A stretch of 64,000 nt of DNA from Mycosarcoma maydis (taxonomy: Eukaryota; Basidiomycota; Ustilaginomycetes; Ustilaginales), in NCBI RefSeq assembly GCF_000328475.2, contig NC_026478.1, forward strand, positions 310,001-374,000, written 5' to 3'. Below, in pieces: positions 50,266 to 59,719 of the stretch; the first letter of the stretch is position 1, and every line of letters starts with the position of its first letter. The notes under the pieces are model-generated. The model saw nothing but the letters and a program-made list of their open reading frames with translations. It did no database searches and was not told the DNA's origin. A program made the translations under genes and the position numbers.

Positions 50266-51000
50266 ATGGTACGTACAAGAAGGGCGGCGGCCTTGGCTGC
50301 TGGTAGCGTCGTGTGATAATGATCAGGAGACGTAGCGGCTGACCTTGATGCCTTGCCTCCGCTCTTTCTGGAACGCTCGACAACGGACAATTCGACTCGC
50401 TTCGATACATCCGAACTTGCACTCGCTCTCTGTGCCTGTGTTGATCCGGTGACATGGACCATTGCCTTTTTCACGTACTCTTGGACTTACAACGGTGGTT
50501 TTTCCACATCCGCTCTGTCGTCGACTGTTCGCACTTTGTGGTTCGCTGCACCGAGCATAGTCTGACGCAAAAGCCTCTGGCGCTCAGCCCAATCTTGCCG
50601 CTTTGGCAAGCAAGAACTCTCAGGCTGTTCGGTAAGTGCCTGCATGCCTGCCACTCCGTCGCAACGCCTCACTTGGTTGCTTCAAAGTCGCTGACCTTGT
50701 ACATGATTACAACGCTCCTTCGCCGACACACTGCTTGCTGTGCATCATCCTGATCGAATCCCAATCGCTTGGATGCGACGAAATAGCCGACGTGCAGCAC
50801 AACAGGCGGCAGCGAAGCCCAACTCGCCACGAGCCGCTGGTGCGGGTGGATCGTCGTCCACGATGATGCGGCTGTACACAGACGACAGCAAGGGCCTCAG
50901 CGTCGACCCCGTGGTCGTTTTGGTGCTGTCTATCGCTTTCGTGTTCTCGGTTGTGTTGCTTCACATCATCGGAAAGTTCATGAGGTGGTTCTCCAAGTGA
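50266..51000 (+). CDS. SBH1: Protein transport protein Sec61 subunit beta, ATG-only first coding exon
   Basis: Three coding exons, 50266-50268 (the ATG alone), 50561-50631 and 50787-51000, give exactly 96 codons including the stop. Introns are 292 nt (GTACGT to GCATAG) and 155 nt (GTAAGT to AAATAG). The 95-residue product reads [16 protein letters not shown], a basic [11 protein letters not shown], then the Sec61 beta signature [20 protein letters not shown] and [17 protein letters not shown] within a single C-terminal membrane segment. It is a tail-anchored subunit of the ER translocon. The third exon is certain. The first two are inferred from phase-matching splice sites and the sensible N-terminus; an alternative is the ATG at 50773 giving a shorter form. 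Confidence 0.87.
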
Positions 51001-53555
51001 TCTCGCCAGCCGAAGGCAAGGCATCTGTTGCTCAGCCGGTGACGAAACCCGCATCTTGTATATATATCTTTTCGCGTTGGCTCGCTAGCAATCGTGGATG
51101 CGACGTCTGTATCGTCGTCGGCTGCATCGCCCTGTGACGAGTCTTGTCGAGTGTCATGTGTTGTCTGTGTGCATGTTGCTCGCGTCAGTCACGAGTGTAT
51201 GAACGAGATTACTATGACCTGATCGGGACCCGATCGGACCGGGTATTGTACTTCCCATCCGCTTTTTTTGACCACATTTTTTGAGCAAATTGGATTATTT
51301 CGCGATGAAACCGCGCAGAAGAAATCACGAAATCGCAAATGAACACACACGCCTTCTGAGGTACGTTTCACAATCGTGAATTATGTCGTCCATCAGCAAC
51401 TCCATAGTACTTGAAAGTGCAGCACGGTCGGCAGCGAGACAAACAGCCCAGGAACGAGACCCAATCAACAGGAACACGATGACCACTTTGCTGAGGCGTA
51501 AGGGAGGAATGAGGGCAATGGTTTACAGGAGGTGTCAACTGTTAGGCCCCTTGCATGTAGAATTCTACGCTGTCGAAGCGTAAGCTGCCAAGTGCCGCCG
51601 AAACTCGTTCACAAGCATATCGTTTGCGCAGAAAGATAGGGCATCATGTAGTCTGTCGACGTACTGTGTCGACTGGCTCTACGCGGTTCAGCCTGGTCTA
51701 GCGTATAGCGTCGGAGCAGCTTGATCACGCTTCTTCTTAAAGTCACACCTGTTGAGGACAGACGTGAAATCACGAAGGCGCATCTTGAAACGGTAGGTTG
51801 GTCAGCAGCGTCTGACAGCGACAGAACGAGGAGCTCTACACACATGCGACTGCACACGACGGCGAAGTCCGAAAAAGCGAGCATTGGTTTCCGAATGAAC
51901 TAAAGAGACGACGAGCTTGCGATGCATACTTGGAGTGCATGTTCGTATTCCGAGGCGTGCCTCCGAGCCACCGACGCGCAGCGTACATACACGATACTAG
52001 CCCCCTTTCGTCCAAATCAACGACACGACACGGCACTGCTCCAGTCAAGTCGAAAATGCAAAACTCGCTGGCCAACTTACGACGCGGCTGAGCTGGCAGA
52101 GATTCGAATTCTAAGCGAGCTGCCCTCGGTGCTATCAAATCACTGAATCATTCATGGCTGCAGCTGTCAAAAATGGTCGCCTCTCGAACCAACCGAACTA
52201 GACGCATCCACGATTCACGATTGGCGTTGGCTGGCATGTCTATATGCCGTCTGAATGCGTGTCCGAGATGCATTCATGCCGTTGCCTCTGCCTGCCACTT
52301 TCAGCGCAAAGCAAAGCTCGACGAAGTGAAACCTGGGGAGATCTGCAAGGCGCGTCACTGGCTGGCTGCCCGAGTCGGTTGTCAGTCAATCAAGAATTGC
52401 ATCTTCGCAGCCCGACAACTGCACGAGCCGTTGTCAATTGGGTAGCAATCACGTTCGATGCCAAGTCGAACCCATCTGAAAAGATTACGTCGGGTAGAAA
52501 GCATGCGTTCCCGTCTCTAGACCCAAGAAGGCTCGTTGCCTAGCAGATTCGTTTCAGCTTTGTTCCGCTTGCGAGTTACAGAGACGCTGCTAAAAGGCAC
52601 GCTCTGAACTCGATACTTTTGCACCAGGCAGAAAGGCCAGCTGCAGTACAGCAGAGGAGCGAGCTGGCAACATGCACTTGATGTAGAAGCGGCTCGTCTC
52701 TTTCAACGTGTGCACATCAAACTGTCAAGCTGAAATTGCATCGAGCAACGCCAGCTCCGGCTGCTTCGGTGTCTGGGCAAACAAGCGCCAATCACAGAAT
52801 GTCATAGCAGCTGTTCGCTACTTGAAGCGCAATCCTGCGCGACTGCTCAGACGCCAGCGTTTCGGCGCATCTTAGGAATGCTCGCCCCATTCGTGTCCGA
52901 GATTTCGTCATACCAAGCGATGGCCGCCTCGGCCGTTCGCACGCTTTGAATGTTTCGCTCCACTACTCATCACCCTAATGCGATAGCTGTGCGATCCGAA
53001 AGGGCGAGACTCTCATCTTCCGTGCATGCCTCAGATCCTCGTCAGTTATAGAAATCTTTCGATTGCATGCTGCGCGCCTCCTGCTCCTCGGTCCTTCTGC
53101 AGCTTCGTACAAGGCGCGTGCCAAGTCTTGTCTCCAAGAAGCTTGAAGTTGACAGCCTCACGCACACCAGGCCACACCGCCACACGCTGTCACCTCTGCC
53201 TCTGTCATGCCGCGCCGAAACGATGCAAGCTCTTTCATTGCATCTCCACTTAGAACTCGCTCCACAAGTCGCTAAAGTGTGTCCTTGCCTGTGTTTCGCA
53301 TGGCTCTGGGCAACGAGGTGGGTGAACCTATAACGTTGTCGCCGCCGTTTGGACGCTCTCAATATAAGTCTCGCTCGTGGAAGTCCACCTCTTGTCTCCC
53401 TCCCCTTTCTTTGTTGTCTCTGTATCCCCCTCGCTCCTCTCTCTCTCTCCATCGCAACAGGCTGTCACTCTTTCCAGCCTTCCTTCCTGCTTTTGCACCG
53501 CAAATATCTGAATCCTCCCTACCTCTCTCCTTCCAGCTCCACTACCTCATTCGCC
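51001..53555. other. Gene-poor region before the FAS1 gene
   Basis: About 2.5 kb. A small frame at 51383-51583 starts with ATG but shows no family. Heptamers occur near 51300, 51373 and 52208. The right end (53390-53530) is strongly CT-rich and follows a TATAAG box, forming the FAS1 promoter and leader. Confidence 0.5.
53363..53530 (+). promoter_or_regulatory. TATA box and CT-rich leader of the FAS1 gene
   Basis: TATAAG occupies 53363-53368, about 190 bases upstream of the ATG. It is followed by CT-rich blocks including CTCCTCTCTCTCTC. This arrangement is common in strongly expressed fungal genes, with transcription starting in or after the CT block; function here is inferred. Confidence 0.5.
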
Positions 53556-55067
53556 ATGAAGTTTTCTCTCGCTATCTCTGCGCTCCTCGCGCTCGCATCA
53601 TCGCAGACGGCGCTCAGTGCTACACTCCAGAACCTTGAGCTTCGTCAGGGAGGTGACGTCAACGGCTTCCTCCAAGGTCTTCGCGATGCCAACCTCACCT
53701 CGCTTGCCGATGTGCTTTCGCAGCACTCGGCAGTGACGGATCGAATCTTTGCCGACAACTCGGACAAGCTTCTGCTTGCTCCGGACAACGAAGCCATTGC
53801 TGGGCTGCCGTCTTGGGTTACGGGCAACTCGTCGCGTCTCGAAGCCACTCTGCTTCAGCACGTGCTGCGGGGTACGTTTGAAACCGACTCGCTCAACAGC
53901 TTCCCCTTGCACACCATTGGACATTCCCTGTTGAGCGAATCGGCTTTCGTCAACTTGCCAGGAGGAGCTGGTCAGGCGGTGGCGCTTGCCAAGTCCGGTG
54001 ACAGTAGGTTCGTCGCCGAGGCGATCAACAACGGCACGTATGAACTGAGCAACGCAACCAGCAAGCTGGGTTCGGTTACGGTGCAGCCCATCAGTCACGC
54101 TATCACCATCCCTGGCACGGTGATTGAGACACTCGGCTACTTGAACTATTCGGGTATCTCGACGCTCCTCAACAACGTACAGGGTGGTGCGCTTGTCAAG
54201 ACGATCGACTCAATGGCAGGCATCACACTCTTCGTACCCACCAACGAAGCCGTCCAGAAGTTCACCGCTACCAACCCGCAACCCAACGATATCCCTACCG
54301 TCCTGGGTCAGCACATTGTCGCCTCTCGTGTTGTCTACTCTCCTTTGCTCATCGACCAGGGTTCGCTTATCTCGTCGTCCGGTCAAGACATTGTATTCGA
54401 CAACAAGGCAGGCACCGTAAAGGTCGGCAACTTTACCGCCAAGATCCTCCAGACCGACATCATCGCCAAGGAGGGTGTGATTCACCAGATCGACAATGTC
54501 CTCGCCTCGACCGCGTTGGACACGGGCCGTGCAGCTCAGGCGCAAAAGTCGGCGCAGGAGTCGGTCAACGCTCAGAACGCCCAGCAGATCTCGGGCCCTG
54601 TCAACGGCAAGAATGCCATCACTTCCCAGGGTAACGACGTGCCCGCTGCTCAGCAGGGTTCTGGCGCCAACAACCGCTCCGCTAACGACAACTCGGATTC
54701 GGCCGGCACAGGCCAGAACGAGACCGCGATCGGCAACGGTAACACGGGCAGCAACGGCGGCGCTTCCCAGGCCGGCGCGAGCACCAACGGCGGCAACGGT
54801 GGTAATGGTAGTAATGGTGGCAACGGTGGCAATGGTGGCAATGGTGGCAATGGTGGCAACGGCAGCAACGGCGGCAACGGCGGTAACGGTAGCAATGGCG
54901 GCAACGGCGGCAACGGTAACAACGGTACCAACGGTAACAACGGAAACGGTGGAAACGGAAGCAACATCGACCACCGAGGTCAGAACGGTGCCCTTTCGTC
55001 GTCCAGCATCTCGCTCGCTGCCGTCTCTGCTGTCGTTGCTTCGTCCCTGCTCTCGGTCCTTGTATGA
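53556..55067 (+). CDS. Secreted fasciclin (FAS1) domain protein, probable GPI anchor
   Basis: The 503-residue product starts with a signal peptide (MKFSLAISALLALASSQTAL). Two FAS1 domains follow. The first includes LTSLADVLSQHSAVTDRIFA and LLLAPDNEAIAGL. The second includes SGISTLLNNVQGG, ITLFVPTNEAVQKF, the YH-like VLGQHIVASRVVYS and EGVIHQIDNVLAS. A Gln/Asn/Ser-rich spacer then leads to an Asn-Gly-Gly repeat stalk. The C-terminus, NGALSSSSISLAAVSAVVAS and a hydrophobic end, is a GPI-anchor signal. Such proteins sit at the plasma membrane or wall and mediate adhesion in fungi and other organisms. Several NXS/T sites are present. The start is the ATG at 53556 that opens the signal peptide; the frame is open further upstream without support. 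Confidence 0.88.
   Translation: MKFSLAISALLALASSQTALSATLQNLELRQGGDVNGFLQGLRDANLTSLADVLSQHSAVTDRIFADNSDKLLLAPDNEAIAGLPSWVTGNSSRLEATLLQHVLRGTFETDSLNSFPLHTIGHSLLSESAFVNLPGGAGQAVALAKSGDSRFVAEAINNGTYELSNATSKLGSVTVQPISHAITIPGTVIETLGYLNYSGISTLLNNVQGGALVKTIDSMAGITLFVPTNEAVQKFTATNPQPNDIPTVLGQHIVASRVVYSPLLIDQGSLISSSGQDIVFDNKAGTVKVGNFTAKILQTDIIAKEGVIHQIDNVLASTALDTGRAAQAQKSAQESVNAQNAQQISGPVNGKNAITSQGNDVPAAQQGSGANNRSANDNSDSAGTGQNETAIGNGNTGSNGGASQAGASTNGGNGGNGSNGGNGGNGGNGGNGGNGSNGGNGGNGSNGGNGGNGNNGTNGNNGNGGNGSNIDHRGQNGALSSSSISLAAVSAVVASSLLSVLV
54786..54960 (+). repeat. Minisatellite coding for an Asn-Gly-Gly stalk
   Basis: Units of type GGCAACGGTGGTAATGGT repeat with period 9 and multiples, coding NGG/NGS/NGN triplets. 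Silent differences between units (AAC/AAT, GGC/GGT) show it is not a recent exact expansion. Confidence 0.85.
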
Positions 55068-56051
55068 GCGTTCGTCCAAGCTTGCATCTACCCATGCGGG
55101 TTCTTCCCATTGAGACGTAAGCCCTTCCGTCCGCTCGCCTCCACGCTTCTATCTAGCCATTCCGCTTTTGCTTTACTCTTCCCCGTTTTCTTCGAAACTG
55201 TATCTGTATAGCTCTTGACATTCCCATTGTGACCCACTACTTGCTGGCCCTTTCGGGCTCAGAAGAATCTTTCATATTCACGATTATCCATTCTCAGCGT
55301 CTGTCTCGTATGCGGTTCACAAGATACAACACAATCCACGTTGCACACTGAGATGCATACAAAGACGAGTTCAAGCATAGCTGCACAAAAGCGTGCTCAA
55401 AGCGTCTTACTCTTGCGCGCTCGTCGCGAGCGCATCGCATGCGAGGGCGATAAAGCTTGGGGCACTACAGCATGCATGGTCTGGAGCGTCTTTGTCAAGC
55501 CCCAATCAAAGAGCCTCTCGATGGACGCGATCAGCGGCACACCTGTGAATATGGCCGTCGATCTCAGCGGCACCAGAGTCACGCTCCAGATTGGCCGAGC
55601 TTGCGTGGGTGACGTCCTGAGACAACTCTCGTGCGGCGTGTGCGAGCGCAACAGCCGAGCTGCTCCGATATGATCCAGTTCCGTGTCCATCCTCGACGCA
55701 AGTGCATGCCAGTCTTGCGCATTCTGGTCGCGCTCGCGAGGTGCCGAGCTGAGCGAACCAAGACTGCCCGAGCGTCGCAGTCGCAGCACGGCCCCTGCTA
55801 GGCCCGGCAACGAGCGCAAAGCAGCAGAAACACCGTGACACTCGAGCCGAATCGATAGTTCGACATTCACCACCACACGTCGGGTCCAATTATCTCTCCA
55901 TAGTGCGGCTCTGCAGTTCGGACGCCACAGATGCATCGGACAAGCCAGAAAAGCGCACATGCTCTGTCAGCATCTTGGCAACGGTCACGAGGTGCGGTTA
56001 GAGGGAAAGCCCTCGTTACAGCGGTCAGCGCTGAGAGAGGAGGGAATGCAC
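55068..56051. other. Intergenic region with an uncertain minus-strand open frame
   Basis: Nearly 1 kb between the FAS1 3' end and the Bud32 3' end. The right two-thirds is G/C-rich and open on several frames. A possible gene there is listed separately. Confidence 0.4.
55397..55960 (-). CDS. Uncertain open frame, unknown product
   Basis: The frame is open for 187 codons. The stretch NVELSIRLECHGVSAALRSL and DQNAQDWHALASRMDTELDH has coding-like composition. A second minus-strand frame (55889-55506) also looks helical, with ALAHAARELSQDV near its end. The true product could join parts of both by splicing, but no convincing donor-acceptor pair was found. A plus-strand frame at 55341-55673 overlaps. 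No family is recognised. It may be a real small gene or only G/C-rich open sequence. Confidence 0.25.
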   Translation of the reverse strand: MCAFLACPMHLWRPNCRAALWRDNWTRRVVVNVELSIRLECHGVSAALRSLPGLAGAVLRLRRSGSLGSLSSAPRERDQNAQDWHALASRMDTELDHIGAARLLRSHTPHESCLRTSPTQARPIWSVTLVPLRSTAIFTGVPLIASIERLFDWGLTKTLQTMHAVVPQALSPSHAMRSRRARKSKTL

Positions 56052-57659
56052 CTACCCCACCATGGATCTTTTTCGACCTCGCATTCGCACTGCAGCACAT
56101 CGCCGTTCCGAAGACAAGAAGAAACCAGTTTGCAACACCATCGAAAAGTCAGCAACGAGCTCGCGACAACAGAGTCGATTCGGTCAATATTTCATCTTAC
56201 CTTCTTCGAGCTTGCGTCGCGTCTCTTCCCATTTGTTCAGTTTGGAACCCTTCCCTCGGCCCTTGCCAGCGGATCGAGCGGTAACCTCTTCCGCATAGCT
56301 ATCGAGGATGGTGCGGTAGAGCGCTTCGGATGCAGGGTGGGTCGAAGCAAATGCCCTCTCGAGCACGTACAGGTCTACTGCCTTGTCTTCGGCGAATGTC
56401 GAGACCGAAGACAGACCGAAATCAATGAGAACCACCTCGTCATGATCCAGATCGACCGTTGCTGAGCCCGACGTGGACGAGCAAGGCGCTGCCGGGCGCA
56501 GCATCATATTCGACGTCGTAAGGTCACCGTGAATGATGTCGGCTTCGTGCATAATGGCCAACTGTTTACCTATCAACCTCATCAATTTGGCTTGATCAAT
56601 CTCGGAAAGCACCTCCTCCTCTTGAGTTCTCGCTGTATCAGCCTCATCCACCAAAGCCTCATCGTCGCCTTCGGCACCGCCACCGAGCCACTCTCGGACA
56701 CTTTTGCCCGGGATGAGCTCGAGACCTAAGATACCTTCCTTCTCATCCACACATCGAACGGCAGGCACTGCTACACCGGCCTTGGCGCAACGCAGCAGTG
56801 CCCTAGCCTCCATGATGGTGCGCGATGCGGTAATGTTGCTCGACAGCGTCGGATGTCGGTACGTTTTTGGAAAGCGCCACTTGAGCAGCACAGGAGCAGG
56901 AGGCTCCACCTTGCTCGATTCTAGCTTGGAAGAGCGTGGTCGGGGCCATGTGAGAATGTTGTTGGTAGCGATGCGCGAGATGTAGACTTTGGCCTCAGCG
57001 CCCTGTTTGATGAGCACAGACAGGTTCGAGTCGGAGAGCAGCGCCACCAGTGGAGGTGCGTTCGGAGTTGATTTAGGCGCCGCGGACACCTTCTTGGGCA
57101 TGCTCGAACCAGCTACTTTGGCACTGATGATGGAAGGCGGATCACGCGAAGCACGTTTCGACATTGATTGACCGTCGAGAGCGACTACATGCGTATCAGT
57201 GGCGTGCTTCGAGGCGTTGCTTGGTTTTGACGCACTTTCTTCTCCTGGTGCACTCGAAGAGATGTCGAGATAGGTGCTGGTCACCGGCGTTGCTGCCGAT
57301 CTGGAGCTAGTGGTGGCCTGCAGCAGTGATGGGAGCTTAGCTCGACCTCCCTCGGTGCTAGAACGTGATGTGCTGGACGTGGTGCGTGCTCGATGCGATT
57401 TGGCCGCAGCAGCAGCATCCTTTGCCTGTGCAGATGCGAGTCGATCTGCGGCTGATTGCGTGTGCTTGCGCGGCGAAGCGCCCGCCGAGGTGGTAGAAGA
57501 GGCGGGCGAAGTAGAGAGGATAGCTTCGCTGGTCGCTTCGACTGAGTCAACAATAGATGTAGGCCTAGAGCGGGCTACTGGGAAAGCCAGCCGCGGTGTA
57601 CGTGCCGATGGTGAGCTCGACAACGAGCCGCTGCCTGCTCGATGATCGATTCCAGACAT
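56052..57659 (-). CDS. BUD32: KEOPS complex kinase Bud32/PRPK with N-terminal extension
   Basis: Exons 57659-56201 and 56089-56052 (minus strand) give 498 residues. The kinase part begins near residue 205 (LSVLIKQGAEAKVYISRI). It has LLKWRFPKTYRHPTL (catalytic Lys region), TIMEARALLRCAKAGV, IIHGDLTTSNMM (catalytic loop) and VVLIDFGLS (DFG). The 111-nt intron (GTAAGA to CTGCAG) splits a Val codon. The 38-nt last exon supplies RMRGRKRSMVG, the invariant Bud32 tail; without it the protein would end wrongly. Bud32 works with Kae1, Cgi121 and Pcc1 in making t6A37 on tRNA. The first 200 residues are Ser/Ala/Thr-rich and absent from most homologues. The ATG at 57659 starts MSGIDHRAGS. Confidence 0.92.
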
Positions 57660-58428
57660 GATCAATCACGAACGAAGCGACCTAGTCTTTGTTCGCGTAG
57701 ATATCGAGTCGTCAACAGCAAGACGAGAGTGTCGACCGAAAGTGAGAAGAATCGCCAACGTCGGTGTTGATTGGAGAAGGAAACGTGGTGAGACCTAAAC
57801 ACGTGAGACAGGGAATTGGGAAAGTTGCCGAGTTAAGCTGATAGTTAGAGGAGAGCAAAGGTCAATACCACGTAACGTGATAACTAACTTAACTCAAGAC
57901 TTGGTGAGCAGGAATCACGAATCACGATGTCACGAACCAAGAATCGTGAATCGCTTCCGATTCTTTTTCAGCGAGCGCCCTCGCCTTATCATTTCGTGAT
58001 TCGGTGTTTCACGCTTGGCTCCACCCACGACTCCGTCGTGCATCTCGCAGCGCCCACAGCTGACTCTTCATTAATCACGAAAATCGTGAATCACAATCGT
58101 GAATCGTGAATCACAGGAAATGTGAATCTTGCATCACACGAATTCGTGATTCACGATTCGTGATTTTGTCCATCGTGCATGGTCCACGGTCAAAGATGTT
58201 AAGAATCAAGTCTAACATTTTGAACCTTTCACGCAGCTCACGGCTTATGTTCACCACTCTGCCCGCTCAGCAAGCGCTTGCATGTATCTTGATACCCAAC
58301 CTCTTCACTGTCTCATATACAAACGTCCGGCTTGGCTTCACACCGAAAGCATCGCACGTGCAAATCAGATACGTAATGGACAAGGGTGCTTCTCAAAGGA
58401 GCACAGGTGACTACGAGCTTGAGTTGAA
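57660..58428. promoter_or_regulatory. Intergenic region with a dense heptamer cluster
   Basis: 769 bases: the Bud32 promoter on the left and the thioesterase 3' flank on the right. It carries the densest heptamer cluster of the window (57912-58165) and a reverse TTAAGTTAGTTA at 57881-57892. Confidence 0.55.
57912..58165. repeat. Dense CACGATT/CACGAAT heptamer cluster with palindromes
   Basis: At least twelve heptamer copies in both orientations lie in about 250 bases. Examples are AATCACGAATCACGA at 57913 and tandem GTGAATC units at 58086-58113. A perfect 12-base palindrome CACGAATTCGTG occupies 58137-58148. Opposed units could pair into hairpins. Confidence 0.85.
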
Positions 58429-59100
58429 CTAGAGTTTGACCTTGGCAGAGTTGTCGACCTTTGTGTGTGTGCCGGTGATGGTCCTCTTGGTGCGTTTCCA
58501 CTTGCCAGCATGGACTGGTCCTTCGCCATCGTCGGTCTGATCTTCTCGCTCGACGATCCAGAAGTCGGCTGTGAGCAATGCGATGTTCTTGCCCACCTGC
58601 GCCGAGTAGACCTCCATCTCGAGTACAGATCCGAGCGGACAAGCATTCAGATAGAGAACGCCAATGTTTTGCGATACGCCGAGGAACGACCACGGTTCAC
58701 CGTATATTCCTGAGGTATGGTAGAAAACCGTCATACTGGTGATGTTATCAACAAGCGTCGCGGCGCAGCCTCCGTGCATGTTGCCGAGCGTATTGTCCAT
58801 CTTGTCTGTCACCCGCATGCGTAGAATGAGACGAGCATGAACGTCCTTGCGTATCGCGGTAGGGGCTGTTGCGCTACCAGACGTCTTCATCGTCAACTGC
58901 GCCTTTTCCTGCGTATCATCCACCTCGGCCGCCTCTCGGACCAGCTTTCCAGCCTCATCCAGTCCTTCGCGTTCCGCCCAGATAATCGTCACGGTGCTGT
59001 CGACGGCTGAACACGAGTAGCCGTCGGTAGCCAAATTCCTCGTCATGCCGACCGCATCTTGCGTTGCATCGTGGAAGTTTTTGATGAGCGGAGCTGGCAT
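58429..59100 (-). CDS. Hotdog-fold thioesterase (PaaI / ACOT13-like)
   Basis: The 223-residue protein has the PaaI-type hotdog signature NTLGNMHGGCAATLVDNITS around residue 105-125, followed by LGVSQNIGVLYLNACPLGS and VGKNIALLTADFWI. The Asn/His-Gly-Gly stretch corresponds to the active-site region of ACOT13-like acyl-CoA thioesterases. An insert of about 40 residues sits before it, rich in Glu/Asp/Thr, making the protein longer than the usual 140-170. Substrate is unknown; a fatty acyl-CoA is likely. No targeting sequence is evident. The ATG at 59100 starts MPAPLIKNFHDATQ. No intron. Confidence 0.85.
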   Translation of the reverse strand: MPAPLIKNFHDATQDAVGMTRNLATDGYSCSAVDSTVTIIWAEREGLDEAGKLVREAAEVDDTQEKAQLTMKTSGSATAPTAIRKDVHARLILRMRVTDKMDNTLGNMHGGCAATLVDNITSMTVFYHTSGIYGEPWSFLGVSQNIGVLYLNACPLGSVLEMEVYSAQVGKNIALLTADFWIVEREDQTDDGEGPVHAGKWKRTKRTITGTHTKVDNSAKVKL

Positions 59101-59719
59101 TTTGGTTGTTCTTGCGGTTGGAAATCACTAAGGTCGTCTATGCAAAAGTAACGCAGTTTCGCTGATTGGCGTCGAGCCCTGCAGTTTTGCTCAACTCGCA
59201 AGGTGATGTCAGGTGGTGTTGCTAGAGTCACAGCATGGAGGCTCGCATGCGCGGGGATGTCGAAATAAAGACAGACGAAAGAGACGAACAGACGCTTCAA
59301 AGGATCTGCGAGTCTAGCCGGTAATGATAACTTGCGGCCCGGCTTCGCTTGTTCATCATGTAGCGTCCAGGTGTCCGGTCAAGCCGATTCACGATTCACG
59401 ATTGCCCAAATCACGAATCACGAATCTGGCTTCTTCACTGCTTTCCTTGATGCACAACTGGAAATCGTAAATGCGGGTGGTCACTTCCCGCAGACGTATT
59501 CGTGATTCTTTTTTTTCACGTGTAACACACCACAGAAATGCGGGGGGGCGAGCCCAACCACGAATTCACGATTTCGTGATTCCGCCCAATCACGAACCTC
59601 TGAAAATTCTTGTGCCACACTCGTGACTCACGACTATGACACTGCAAGTGTACTGTGCAATTCAGAACCATCGATGGCCTGTGACGTGCGTCTAGGATTT
59701 GTGATTGCATCTTAAGATA
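59101..59719. other. Intergenic region with heptamer clusters
   Basis: 619 bases upstream of the thioesterase and downstream of APC5. Heptamer arrays lie at 59386-59426 and 59561-59597. No gene seen. Confidence 0.6.
59386..59426. repeat. Paired heptamer arrays of the two subtypes
   Basis: GATTCACGATTCACGATT (subtype CACGATT) is followed after five bases by AATCACGAATCACGAATC (subtype CACGAAT). The two are similar but not perfect inverted copies of each other. Confidence 0.85.

Noticed and set aside
51383..51583. A 66-codon ATG-led frame
   Set aside because: Short, no family features and no splice signals extending it.
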